Positions 47,300-55,221 of a DNA stretch of 64,000 bases are shown piece by piece. The stretch is from an uncultured Methanoregula sp. (GTDB taxonomy: Archaea > Halobacteriota > Methanomicrobia > Methanomicrobiales > Methanospirillaceae), in NCBI RefSeq assembly GCF_963662735.1, contig NZ_OY759744.1:1034153-1098152 (forward strand), in the 5' to 3' direction. The position numbers and the translations under genes are program-made. Every line of letters starts with the position of its first letter. The first letter of the stretch is position 1. The notes beneath the pieces are model-generated. The model had not been told where the DNA came from and did no database searches. It saw only the letters and a list, made by a program, of their open reading frames with translations.

Positions 47300-47703
47300 G
47301 CTGTGAATCAGAACACGCTGTTATACATTAATAAAATATCCTGAATATCCCGTTAAAATAAAAAAGTGTAATCCTTTTTGTATACCCCGGGTTGGGAATC
47401 CGGCGCCACGTACATGCAGATACACTTTCACCCTGCCCGGTTCCGGGTTTAAACATACTCTACTGCAACAAGGTATGCGGGGAGAACGAGAACCCTCTCA
47501 GGACGAGTCAGGTGCCAGCAGATTCGCACGTCTCTTCCCGCCCTCTCAGCACATAAGTGTCCCACGATTGCCGGGATTAACCCCCCCGGGCATGACGGCC
47601 AAATCAAATCCCATCAGACCTTAAAACCCCAAACACATTCTTTCTTTTCTGTTCTGGAGAAACCATTTCAAAACTCTCATGCTTCCGGGAGTTTCGGTTG
47701 CGC
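47300..47703. other. Intergenic stretch before the G-rich element
   Basis: Part of an 802-bp gap between the sensor kinase and the antiporter genes. The first 60 bp hold the kinase promoter. The remainder has no ORF above noise, no tRNA-like arm and no long inverted repeat that I can see. Confidence 0.4.
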
Positions 47704-47933
47704 GTGGGTAGGGGGTCGGGGGGTGTACTTCTGGTGCGATTGAAACAATGCGGCTTGAGCAAGGGCCGTCGGACTTTTTCATTTGGAACTGTTTTTCCCG
47801 GGCGATACAATACCAAAGTACACCACATGACCCCCTCCCGCACAGTCCGGTTTCCGGGCCGGATTTGCCCGATTTTATGGCGTGAAGTGAGGATTTGCTC
47901 CGGCTCAGTGGGTGTGGGGGGTCGCATGGGTAC
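47704..47933. repeat. G-rich intergenic element, copy B (direct-inverted-direct)
   Basis: Three copies of the GGGGGTC motif: direct 47704-47728, inverted 47818-47843 and direct 47908-47933. Gaps are 89 and 64 bp, against 88 and 73 bp in copy A (8345-8568). The 47908 copy shares GGGGGTCG-ATGGGTAC with the 8345 copy. The inner segment has TTTATGGCGTGAA, in the opposite orientation to copy A. The 117-bp and 116-bp spans enclosed by the last two motifs are nearly the same length. 47934-48075 shows nothing else. Confidence 0.6.
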
Positions 47934-48075
47934 AAATTGTTGGGGAAGGGAGAGAGATCAAAAAAGGTTTTCTACCGAGCTTTCTTTTCTGTATGGCTTC
48001 AGACTGGAATTATTCCCGTGTCACATAATCAGAATATATAATAAAAATCGGATTAATTCCATACCGGCAAAACAA

Positions 48076-48088
48076 CAATATATTTTTG
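48076..48088 (+). promoter_or_regulatory. TATA box of the antiporter operon
   Basis: CAATATATTTTTG, centred near 48082, predicts transcription starting about 48108. That is between the ATG at 48102 and the in-frame ATG at 48111, so the mRNA is probably leaderless and the later ATG may be used. Confidence 0.5.
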
Positions 48089-48101
48089 CGTCGTTGTTCT
48101 A

Positions 48102-48596
48102 ATGTCTTCTATGGCTCTTCGCTCCCTCAATCTTCCCGGTGTTGGAACTAAATACGAATTCGAGACGGACAAGGGTGATACGGTGGCGATCTTTTTTACG
48201 AAGACCGGCACGATCCAGATGTATACTCTCCAGAAAGGTTGCCACACGCCAAGCGCGGCTGAGATGACCCCGGTCGAAGCGCGGAGGCTTGGAAACATCC
48301 TGACCGGCGCAATCATTGAGGCAGACCAGGAGAGCGTGGAGATTGCGTTCTCAGCGCTTGCTGACCTGCGGGTCACCATCCATACGTTCTATATTCCCAA
48401 GTCCGTAGTCGGGAAGACGATCGAAGACCTCCAGATCCGGGCCAAGACCGGGGCGACCGTGATTGCGGTCTGCCGCCAGGATAAGAACATCATCAATCCG
48501 CCCCCGTCATTTGTCTTTGAGACCGGGGATGCGGCGCTGGTCATTGGGGAGAGCGACCAGATCAAACAATTCGAGCGCGAAATTATGGTGGATTAA
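48102..48596 (+). CDS. KhtT-like regulatory subunit of a K+/H+ antiporter (TrkA-C domain)
   Basis: 164 residues (161 from the ATG at 48111, the more likely start given the TATA position and the resemblance of SLNLPGVGTKYEFETDKGD to the KhtT N-terminus). The C-terminal half is a TrkA-C (RCK-C) domain (KSVVGKTIEDLQIRAKTGATVIAV, FETGDAALVIGESDQIKQF) that binds a ligand and gates the partner transporter. Its stop overlaps the antiporter ATG by one base, so they are coupled. Confidence 0.85.
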   Translation: MSSMALRSLNLPGVGTKYEFETDKGDTVAIFFTKTGTIQMYTLQKGCHTPSAAEMTPVEARRLGNILTGAIIEADQESVEIAFSALADLRVTIHTFYIPKSVVGKTIEDLQIRAKTGATVIAVCRQDKNIINPPPSFVFETGDAALVIGESDQIKQFEREIMVD

Positions 48597-49738
48597 TGGA
48601 AGGGATAGTACTCGCGCTTTTTCTGTGCCTGCTGCTGGCGCTCGTGACAAAATACTTCTCCCTCCCGGCAATTCCCTTCTACATCCTTGCCGGGGTATTA
48701 CTGGGAAAAGCAGGGCTGGGGATGGTCCAGGCAGACGAGATCAGCAAGTTTTTCTCAGAGATGGGACTGCTCTTCCTGCTCTTCTTCATGGGCCTTGGCA
48801 TCAAGCCGGAGCGGATTATGGCAAACCGTTCTGCGGTACTTACCAGCGGGATCATCGATCTCAACGTCAACATGATCATCGGGTTCATTGCGGCGTACAT
48901 GCTCGGCTTCTCGCTCTCTGAATCCCTCATCGTTGCTTCGGCATTCTATATCTCGAGCACCGCCATGGCGGTCACCTCCTTAATCGAGAACCGGAAGCTG
49001 ATGCTCCGCGAATCAGAAACGGTTATCTGGCTGATGGTCTTTGAGGATCTGGTCCTGATCGTTGTGATGGCCCTCATATCCGCGGGAAACCAGAATCTGA
49101 TCATCTTCTTTGTCAAGATCATATGTGTGCTGGGAGTCCTCTATGCTCTCGCCCACTACGGTAAGGAATTCCTCGTCTCCATTCTCGACCGTGACGATGA
49201 ACTCCCCATCATCTTCACGTTTGCGGCGGTCCTGATCACCGCATCGTTCTCAATGTTCCTTGGCGTCCCTGAAACAATGATGGTGATAGCTCTCGGGGTA
49301 GCCTTTGCGACCACGGATCCCGATGCGTTCGAACAGCACGCCCGTCCCTTCAAAGATGTTTTCCTGGTGGTCTTCTTCGTATTCTTCGGTGTCACGATCG
49401 ACTTTTCCGGGGGAGTGAACTGGTTTGTGATTGGTGTTATTTCCATTCTCGCCGTCATGAGCAAACTCATATCCGGCGTTCTCACGGGCATGTTCATTCA
49501 CGGTTCGGCGATGTCTGGCCTGGAGATATGGGCAAACACGATTGCGAGGGGAGAATTTTCGATCGCTCTTGCCGTCCTCTATGGTACTCCGCTGGTAGGA
49601 ACAACCATTGCCGTCATGGTGATTGTGACATCGATTATCGGCTCCTTTGCTGCAAAATACAGCACATTCCTGCGTCGGGGAATCACGCATATGGGGAGGC
49701 GGAGCGGCCCTTCGAGGCGCGTACATTCCGGGCGCTGA
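48596..49738 (+). CDS. CPA2-family cation:proton antiporter (KhtU/KefB-like)
   Basis: Integral membrane antiporter, 380 residues, about 11-12 helices, no C-terminal RCK domain (that function is in the upstream KhtT-like protein). CPA2 signatures: PAIPFYILAGVLLGKAGLG, EMGLLFLLFFMGLG, SSTAMAVTSLIENRK, and IARGEFSIALAVL near the end. Likely exports K+ (or Na+) in exchange for H+, the opposite of the Kdp pump in the same window. The C-terminal 20 residues are basic and cytoplasmic. Confidence 0.88.
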   Translation: MEGIVLALFLCLLLALVTKYFSLPAIPFYILAGVLLGKAGLGMVQADEISKFFSEMGLLFLLFFMGLGIKPERIMANRSAVLTSGIIDLNVNMIIGFIAAYMLGFSLSESLIVASAFYISSTAMAVTSLIENRKLMLRESETVIWLMVFEDLVLIVVMALISAGNQNLIIFFVKIICVLGVLYALAHYGKEFLVSILDRDDELPIIFTFAAVLITASFSMFLGVPETMMVIALGVAFATTDPDAFEQHARPFKDVFLVVFFVFFGVTIDFSGGVNWFVIGVISILAVMSKLISGVLTGMFIHGSAMSGLEIWANTIARGEFSIALAVLYGTPLVGTTIAVMVIVTSIIGSFAAKYSTFLRRGITHMGRRSGPSRRVHSGR

Positions 49739-49740
49739 TC

Positions 49741-49754
49741 GACCCCGTGGGGTC
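49741..49754. terminator. Perfect palindrome after the antiporter gene
   Basis: GACCCC-GT-GGGGTC begins 2 bp after the stop at 49738, followed by T-runs (GTTTTTTACC, near 49790). It sits between convergent genes, so a transcript-end hairpin is likely. Confidence 0.45.
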
Positions 49755-49856
49755 AACCCGGATAATCGACACGATCCTCTCCTGACTTCTGTTTTTTACC
49801 GGGATTTTTACCGGAATCACAGCGGTGTATTAAAAAAATCAGAAAAATTCTCCCGT

Positions 49857-50300
49857 TTAGAAAATCTGGCTATCGTTGCACCGCTTTTCGAGGATGCGCT
49901 GGACAACCAGGCGGGAACTGCAGAGATCGCCTTCTGCATACTTCCCGATCCGGACAACACGGGCCGGCAGTTCTTTTTCAGCCAGCTGGCGTGCAAGTTC
50001 CTCTTCGCTGAACCTCTGGTTGAACCCGATGGTGACGATGTCCGGGCGGATCTCCCGGATCGGCCGGAACATATCGGTTCTGTCCCCGAGCATTGCATGG
50101 TCCACAGGCTTGAGGGCAGCGACCATCTTAAGGCGCTGCTCTTCCGGGATGATCGGGTGCGGCTTGTGTTTGACGTTTGCATCCCGTGCAACGATCACAA
50201 AGAGTTCATCACCGAGTTTCTTTGACTCTTCCAGGTAGTAGACATGGCCCGGGTGGAGGATGTCGAATGTACCGGTAGCAACGATACGGCGGGCGCTCAT
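49857..50300 (-). CDS. ribL: FAD synthase (archaeal RibL-type)
   Basis: Adenylyltransferase that makes FAD from FMN and ATP or CTP in archaea. 147 residues, the normal length. HxGH motif in FDILHPGHVYYLEESKKLGD (residues about 12-31) and the ribose/phosphate-binding GFNQRFSEEEL and SSRLVVQRI segments. It follows, and overlaps by 4 bp (ATGA), the JAMM-domain gene. Confidence 0.9.
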   Translation of the reverse strand: MSARRIVATGTFDILHPGHVYYLEESKKLGDELFVIVARDANVKHKPHPIIPEEQRLKMVAALKPVDHAMLGDRTDMFRPIREIRPDIVTIGFNQRFSEEELARQLAEKELPARVVRIGKYAEGDLCSSRLVVQRILEKRCNDSQIF

Positions 50301-50668
50301 GCGATCACGTCCATATCGAATGGTTCACCATCGGCAGTGAAACATTTCCAGTTATCCTCTCCGTATGGATAACCGATGATCAGGTGGTACCGGCCGGTCC
50401 GGGGAAAAAAATTCACATCGGCAAGGGATGGCCGGAGTACGCCGTTGGGGTGGCTGTGGGCGCTGCCGGAAACGTGGGTGTCGAGCGGCATCATGTCATA
50501 GAAAAGGGAGGCCGAATCCTCGCGCCCGATGGTGCCGGGAAGCAGGTTGATCTCGTCCAGGATCCCATCTCTTTCCCGGAGCACACCGACAAACTCGTTC
50601 GGGTGGCTTTCGCGCCCCATCTCCAGCAGAAGAGAAATGAGTTCCTTCCTGATACCGCGAATTTTCAT
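50297..50668 (-). CDS. JAMM/MPN-domain metalloprotease-like protein
   Basis: Zinc isopeptidase fold, 123 residues from the ATG at 50668 (MKIRGIRKELIS). The JAMM metal motif is complete: catalytic Glu in NEFVGVL, then SAHSHPNGVLRPSLADVNFF (His-Ser-His-Pro with downstream Ser and Asp). Archaeal JAMMs cleave ubiquitin-like SAMP conjugates or process sulfur carriers, so one link is tRNA thiolation or protein removal. The 24-residue N-terminal extension from 50740 is not needed. It is coupled with ribL. Confidence 0.85.
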   Translation of the reverse strand: MKIRGIRKELISLLLEMGRESHPNEFVGVLRERDGILDEINLLPGTIGREDSASLFYDMMPLDTHVSGSAHSHPNGVLRPSLADVNFFPRTGRYHLIIGYPYGEDNWKCFTADGEPFDMDVIA

Positions 50669-50757
50669 GGTCCTGTCCCGTGCAGCGGTCGGCGCTGTAC
50701 TATTCTGTTTAGCGTTTGTCTGCAAAAAAACCTCGTGCATTGCAGTTTTTTTGCCTT

Positions 50758-51576
50758 CTATCGTTCGACTCCGGCGAGATCCTCGCTCATGTCCCGGGAG
50801 AGATCGGTTTCTGAAAATGCTGTTGTATTGGGAAGCGTTGTGGCAATTGAAGGGGTGAGATCAAGCTCGACATCCGTGCCCGCCGGACTCGTGAAATCGA
50901 GGAGATGACCCCCCTTCGTTCTGTCATCGCTGATGAAGTGGAGATGATACCCGGGCATATTGAGCCCTTTCATGATATCCGGCAGGTAAAATCCCACGAT
51001 GGTTCCCGTCATGTTGGTATACGTGAAGACCGACTGGTTCCTGGCAGCTTCAGCAAGGGTAGGGTATGGTTTCTGCTGGGCAGGTACGCTCCTCACCGTG
51101 ACCGAGGGGAACGTACCGTGGACCCGTACCGCGTAGATCATATTTTTCGAAGGAAATTTATGGGAAATCTCATCGGTGAGTCCGGTAAAATTCATTGGCC
51201 GGGAAACGGGTATGGTTACATCGCGATCAAAAACCGTGACAACCGCGAACGGGGTTGTAGCACTGTCGTTCGCGGGGTACACTTTCCCGTCGGCGCGGAT
51301 CTGGTAGATTTTCCCGTCAAGCATGACCATCTCGCCATCGAGTGCATCGAACGTCCCGACCCCGAAGTCCCCGTGTTTTTTCAGGTTCTTCACGGGTTCG
51401 ACACCCTCAAATGTTCCCTGTGCAAGGGCATCGATCGTTGACACCTGGTAGAGCGTCTCGCGATCAGAGTACGATGGTGCGGGCGCGATCTTTACGATCT
51501 GGGTATAGGCTGCTGCCCCGCAGAAGACAAGTACTACTGCAAGTCCTATGCCAAGAAAAAATTTCAGGTTATCCAT
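50758..51576 (-). CDS. budA: Membrane-anchored alpha-acetolactate decarboxylase
   Basis: Decarboxylates 2-acetolactate to acetoin. 272 residues with an N-terminal hydrophobic segment (7-27: FLGIGLAVVLVFCGAAAYT) that anchors the protein so the enzyme lies outside, as in several secreted relatives. Family features: LYQVSTIDALAQGTFEG, GDFGVGTFDALDGEMVMLDG, and the zinc/substrate loop GYHLHFISDDRTKGGHLLDF (three His). Why a methanogen would break down acetolactate extracytoplasmically is unclear; no acetolactate synthase or export gene is nearby. Confidence 0.9.
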   Translation of the reverse strand: MDNLKFFLGIGLAVVLVFCGAAAYTQIVKIAPAPSYSDRETLYQVSTIDALAQGTFEGVEPVKNLKKHGDFGVGTFDALDGEMVMLDGKIYQIRADGKVYPANDSATTPFAVVTVFDRDVTIPVSRPMNFTGLTDEISHKFPSKNMIYAVRVHGTFPSVTVRSVPAQQKPYPTLAEAARNQSVFTYTNMTGTIVGFYLPDIMKGLNMPGYHLHFISDDRTKGGHLLDFTSPAGTDVELDLTPSIATTLPNTTAFSETDLSRDMSEDLAGVER

Positions 51577-51606
51577 ACAGGTTTACCGGGTTACGCAGAA
51601 AGAAGA

Positions 51607-51888
51607 TCAATCTCTTCCGGTCACTTTGATAACGTGATACCCGAACTGGGTCTTGATGGGGCCGACAACTTTGCCTACGTCCTCTTCGAAGGCTACTTTC
51701 TCGAACTCCGGGACCATCTGGCCCATGGTGAACCACCCGAGGTCGCCGCCACTCTTTCCTGATGGGCAACCGGAGAACCGTTTTGCCACGGCAGCAAATT
51801 CCTCACCATCAGCAAGGCGCTTCATGATCTGGGTTGCCTGTTGTTCGGTTTTTACCAGGATATGGGATGCACGTGCCTTTTTTGCCAT
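51607..51888 (-). CDS. Parvulin-type peptidyl-prolyl isomerase
   Basis: 93-residue single-domain rotamase, the size of small cytosolic parvulins. Signatures: ASHILVKTEQQA (active-site His), GDLGWFTMGQMVPEFEKVAF and VKTQFGYHVIKV. No signal peptide. It lies 30 bp after budA on the same strand and 45 bp ahead of the DHPS-like gene. Confidence 0.93.
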   Translation of the reverse strand: MAKKARASHILVKTEQQATQIMKRLADGEEFAAVAKRFSGCPSGKSGGDLGWFTMGQMVPEFEKVAFEEDVGKVVGPIKTQFGYHVIKVTGRD

Positions 51889-51933
51889 GCTGTACAGGTG
51901 CTTTTTTCCAGAAATAAAAGGTTGGTATGGAGA

Positions 51934-53346
51934 TCAGAACTCCCCGTCCTGTTCGAAACTCCGCCAGTACCGGATTGCAAGTTCTGCCTTGTAGAGTTCC
52001 CGCCCGAGATAGCCGGCGTGGTCCAGCAGGGATATGTCGCCTGCGTCAATGATCGTGTGCAGGAGATCCTGCCAGCGCTTCCCGGAAATTGCCTTGCCGT
52101 GGATTACCGCTACGATCTTATCGCCTTCGATGCCGATCCGGAAATTCCCCTTCGGATCGTATTCAAGATCGTCGGGCATCTTTTTTGCCGGGATCATCGT
52201 GTCGTAGTCAAGCGGTGGCTCCCGTCGCCGGCGCTTCTCTTTGAGGATCAGGAGATCGATACCGAGATCCTTGGGATAGGGGCGGTCCCGTGCCAGCACC
52301 ATCATATCGGTTGCCCGCCGCATCTCGCGCACTGATCCCCGGCTCTTATCCGAATGTTCGCTGGTGAAGATCACTGCTGCACCCAGCTCCATCGCAATTC
52401 CTGCGAGCAGGGCATTGGCCCCGGGGGAGTCTGCATCCAGCAATTCGACAACGTTTCCCGCCCCGAAAAAGAGAGGATACGCAGATTTCCTGAAATTTTT
52501 GAGGGAGGCGACAAGACCTGATCCAACCGGCTGGAGGAGCGGGTCAGCAATGATGCAGCTGATACCTGCCCGCTTTGCAAGGGCAATATTCTTTGCAAGC
52601 GTGCTCCTGCCCGGTACGACCACCGCAGCTGCACCGGCGCGTGCCACCTCTTTACCAATGGCCGGTATGTTTTGTTCCTGGAGGCTGAGTACGATGTCCG
52701 CCCGCACGAGTGCAGCCTTGATCAGTGCCGGATCCTGCGTATCTACGGCGAGAGGTTGTTCGATCCCCCCAAGCTCGGAAAAAACCCGCGCAATATCGTT
52801 CGGGACAGCATCGAAACCAAACCCCAGATCCACAATATCCGCGCCTGCGGAAAAACACGCCACGACTCTGTCGCGGATGTTCTCGTGTTTGTGTGCATCC
52901 ATGATCTCGGCGAGAACTTTCATCCGGGATCTTCCGCCGACTTTCATTCCCCGGATGCAAAAATCGCCTTCCGCGCCCCGCTCGGCTTCCTCCACCTGTT
53001 TCATCGCGGCTTCTGTTTTTTTTGCCGACAGGAGTTCGTCGGCGGGAATCGTCCGGGAGAGCGGGATGGAGCCAACAAGGGGCAGGATCTGGGAAAGATC
53101 TGCTGCGTGGCGGGGCCCGCGATAGACCGGAACCCCGGTCTCGCGCTCTACCTGTTCAAAGGATGCGGTGCACATACCGGGAACGAGGACCAGATCGAAC
53201 TGGCCCTGTTTTAAGAGTTCACGAAGCCGGTGAGGTGTCAGAAACGATGCAATCTCCCCGGTGACTGCCACGCGGGCATCGAGACCCGCTGCGGCTTTTT
53301 TTACCATTTCTTCCGTTGCGGCACCGGTGGGGAGGAGGATGCGCAT
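51934..53346 (-). CDS. Dihydropteroate synthase-related protein (archaeal TIGR00284 family)
   Basis: 470 residues from the ATG at 53346 (MRILLPTG...); the frame to 53526 is a shadow. An N-terminal region of about 150 residues precedes a TIM-barrel with DHPS-like strands (AGADIVDLGFGFDA, QPLAVDTQDPALI, AGAAAVVVPGRSTL, IADPLL). It lacks the classic pterin loop, and the family is thought to act in archaeal (methano)pterin biosynthesis or a related pathway; that role is not proven. The C-terminal 120 residues end with a DUF-like tail (GELYKAELAIRYWRSF). Confidence 0.8.
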   Translation of the reverse strand: MRILLPTGAATEEMVKKAAAGLDARVAVTGEIASFLTPHRLRELLKQGQFDLVLVPGMCTASFEQVERETGVPVYRGPRHAADLSQILPLVGSIPLSRTIPADELLSAKKTEAAMKQVEEAERGAEGDFCIRGMKVGGRSRMKVLAEIMDAHKHENIRDRVVACFSAGADIVDLGFGFDAVPNDIARVFSELGGIEQPLAVDTQDPALIKAALVRADIVLSLQEQNIPAIGKEVARAGAAAVVVPGRSTLAKNIALAKRAGISCIIADPLLQPVGSGLVASLKNFRKSAYPLFFGAGNVVELLDADSPGANALLAGIAMELGAAVIFTSEHSDKSRGSVREMRRATDMMVLARDRPYPKDLGIDLLILKEKRRRREPPLDYDTMIPAKKMPDDLEYDPKGNFRIGIEGDKIVAVIHGKAISGKRWQDLLHTIIDAGDISLLDHAGYLGRELYKAELAIRYWRSFEQDGEF

Positions 53347-53387
53347 AAGTTCCCTTAATATCAGAGAGATAAAAACACTATGATCAG

Positions 53388-54065
53388 ATGCTGACCTGCG
53401 ACCTGCATGTACATACCAATTATTCCAAGGACGGTGAAAGCAGCGTCGAGGAGATCCTCCGGCGAGCCGAGGAGGCTGGGCTGGATGCGATCGCCATAAC
53501 TGATCACGATACCGTTGACGGGGCAAAAAAGGCCCTGACGATACCGTCCACGGTCCTCGTGATACCGGGTATCGAGGTCTCGACCAAACAGGGACATCTC
53601 CTCGTCCTTGGCGTAACGGAAGTGATCCCGTCCGGCCTCGATGTGGTGGCTACCGTTGAGATTGCCCGCAGGATGGGAGGGCTTCTCATCCTCCCCCACC
53701 CCTACCATGTCTGGCGGCATGGTGTTGCGCGGCGGAAGAATGCGGGGATGGCCGTCGTTGATGCTGTCGAATCCTTCAACAGCAGGTACATCGTCGGATC
53801 AGCAAACAAGAAAGCGGCTCGCATTGCAAAGCGGCTGGGTAAACCCTGTGTGGGCGGGAGCGATGCCCACAATGCCCGGTTCGTCGGGTTTGGCAGAACC
53901 TATGTGGAAGCCGAGAAGAATGTCCCGTACATACTCGAAGCTATACGGGCCGGAAATGTCTCCTGCGGCGGAAAACAGACGCCGCTGCGCACCTATACCC
54001 GCCAGTCGATCAACAACACATGGAAGAAGATCAAAAGGATCACCCGGCACGTGCAGCTCCGGTAA
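53388..54065 (+). CDS. PHP-domain metal-dependent phosphoesterase
   Basis: 225 residues, soluble. PHP metal ligands: DLHVHTNYSKDG (His8, His10), DAIAITDHDTVDG, LVIPGIEVSTKQGHLLVLGV, LPHPYHVWRHG and GGSDAHNARFVG. These match trpH/YciV-like phosphoesterases, which act on small phosphorylated compounds or 5' nucleotides. Its last 46 bp overlap the truA start, so transcription and translation of both are linked. Confidence 0.9.
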   Translation: MLTCDLHVHTNYSKDGESSVEEILRRAEEAGLDAIAITDHDTVDGAKKALTIPSTVLVIPGIEVSTKQGHLLVLGVTEVIPSGLDVVATVEIARRMGGLLILPHPYHVWRHGVARRKNAGMAVVDAVESFNSRYIVGSANKKAARIAKRLGKPCVGGSDAHNARFVGFGRTYVEAEKNVPYILEAIRAGNVSCGGKQTPLRTYTRQSINNTWKKIKRITRHVQLR

Positions 54066-54844
54066 GGCTTGCATTCCGGGTATCGTATCTCGGCAGCAGG
54101 TTTTTCGGTTCCCAGATGCAGGCATCCGAACGGACGGTTGAAGGGGAGTTTGTGGCAGCCTGCCAGAGACTCTGCCTCTTCGATGACTGGCGGAAGGCCG
54201 GATTCCAGTTTGCAGGCCGGACAGATCGCGGGGTTCATGCCTGCGGTCAGGTGGCCGCGCTCACAACCGCGGAACCGGAACGGGCAATAACTGCCCTCAA
54301 CACCCAGTTGCCCCCCGACTGCTGGTGTACCGGCTATGCGGAAGTATCCCCGCAGTTCCATCCCCGGTTTGATGCACGCTCGCGGACGTACCGCTACTAT
54401 TTTGCCGAGGTGCCAAAAAACATCGCGGCCATGGATCGTGCAGCAGGCCAGTTTCTCGGAACACATAATTTCACGAATCTCGCCCGGGTGCAGGACAAGA
54501 ACCCGTACCGCACGATCCTTTCTGCCCGGGTGACCGAAGAGGATGGTTTTGTCTTTCTTGAAGTGACGGCGGAGAGTTTCCTCTGGCACCAGGTCCGCTG
54601 CATGGCCACGGCACTGCTCCGTGTAGGGGAGGGTGAGGATGAAAGTTCTATCCCCCATCTCCTTACCGTGGTAGCAGAACGACCGGTTCAGCCTGCACCT
54701 GCTGAAGGTCTCATACTCCTGGATACGGACTGCTCTCTCTCATGGCAGCCTCTCCCTGCCGGTGAACGCAGCAGAGTGTTCCTGGATCACCTCTGCCGGC
54801 ACCATGCCCTGATGGAAACGGTATGCCGGATGATGAAGCAGTAG
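54020..54844 (+). CDS. truA: tRNA pseudouridine synthase A
   Basis: Forms pseudouridine at positions 38-40 of tRNA. 274 residues. Catalytic Asp in FAGRTDRGVHA, plus FRVSYLGSRFFGSQMQ, RFDARSRTYRYYFAE and FLWHQVRCMATAL, the standard TruA motifs. It starts inside the preceding PHP gene (46-bp overlap in a different frame), an unusually long overlap for two real genes. Confidence 0.93.
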   Translation: MEEDQKDHPARAAPVRLAFRVSYLGSRFFGSQMQASERTVEGEFVAACQRLCLFDDWRKAGFQFAGRTDRGVHACGQVAALTTAEPERAITALNTQLPPDCWCTGYAEVSPQFHPRFDARSRTYRYYFAEVPKNIAAMDRAAGQFLGTHNFTNLARVQDKNPYRTILSARVTEEDGFVFLEVTAESFLWHQVRCMATALLRVGEGEDESSIPHLLTVVAERPVQPAPAEGLILLDTDCSLSWQPLPAGERSRVFLDHLCRHHALMETVCRMMKQ

Positions 54845-54925
54845 TAGTTACATACAAAATACCGGCCGGATGCAATACGCAAGTCTTTTTAGAGGTGTTT
54901 TTAATAATCATACGTAGGTGCTCCA

Positions 54926-55204
54926 ATGGCAGTCATCAAAAGTATTGATATTATGTCCTGGGCTAAAATTCAGGCCCTCTTCGGTATTGTGTTCGGCCTT
55001 TTTTACGGGGTTCTCTTCGCGATGATGGGAACGGTAATCGGGTTCAATAAGGGAATGCCCGGCCTTGAAGCGTTCGGTTTCATGACCATCATCATATTCC
55101 CGATCGTATTTGCGATCATGGGCTTTATCTGCGGTGCGATTATGGCCTTCTTCTATAACCTCTTCGCAGGGAAGATCGGCGGCGTTCAGATCGAACTCGA
55201 ATAA
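54926..55204 (+). CDS. Small conserved two-helix membrane protein
   Basis: 92 residues: a short N-terminal soluble segment, helix 1 (about 14-37: KIQALFGIVFGLFYGVLFAMMGTVI), a Gly/Pro-containing loop and helix 2 (about 50-77), then a polar tail (AGKIGGVQIELE). The pattern is like the archaeal DUF3566-type membrane proteins, but I cannot name the family surely. Upstream A/T-rich sequence (TTTTTAATAATCATACG at 54898-54914) is a likely promoter. Convergent with malic enzyme, 17 bp away. Confidence 0.72.
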   Translation: MAVIKSIDIMSWAKIQALFGIVFGLFYGVLFAMMGTVIGFNKGMPGLEAFGFMTIIIFPIVFAIMGFICGAIMAFFYNLFAGKIGGVQIELE

Positions 55205-55221
55205 TAATCCCTTTTTCCCCT

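Noticed and set aside
47698..48102. 134-codon open frame in the gap before the antiporter
   Set aside because: It runs through the G-rich repeats and ends at the antiporter start; composition and motif content are those of non-coding sequence.
53347..53526. 60-residue N-terminal extension of the DHPS-like protein
   Set aside because: It overlaps the divergent PHP gene, reads as shadow composition, and the family N-terminus MRILLPTG starts at 53346.
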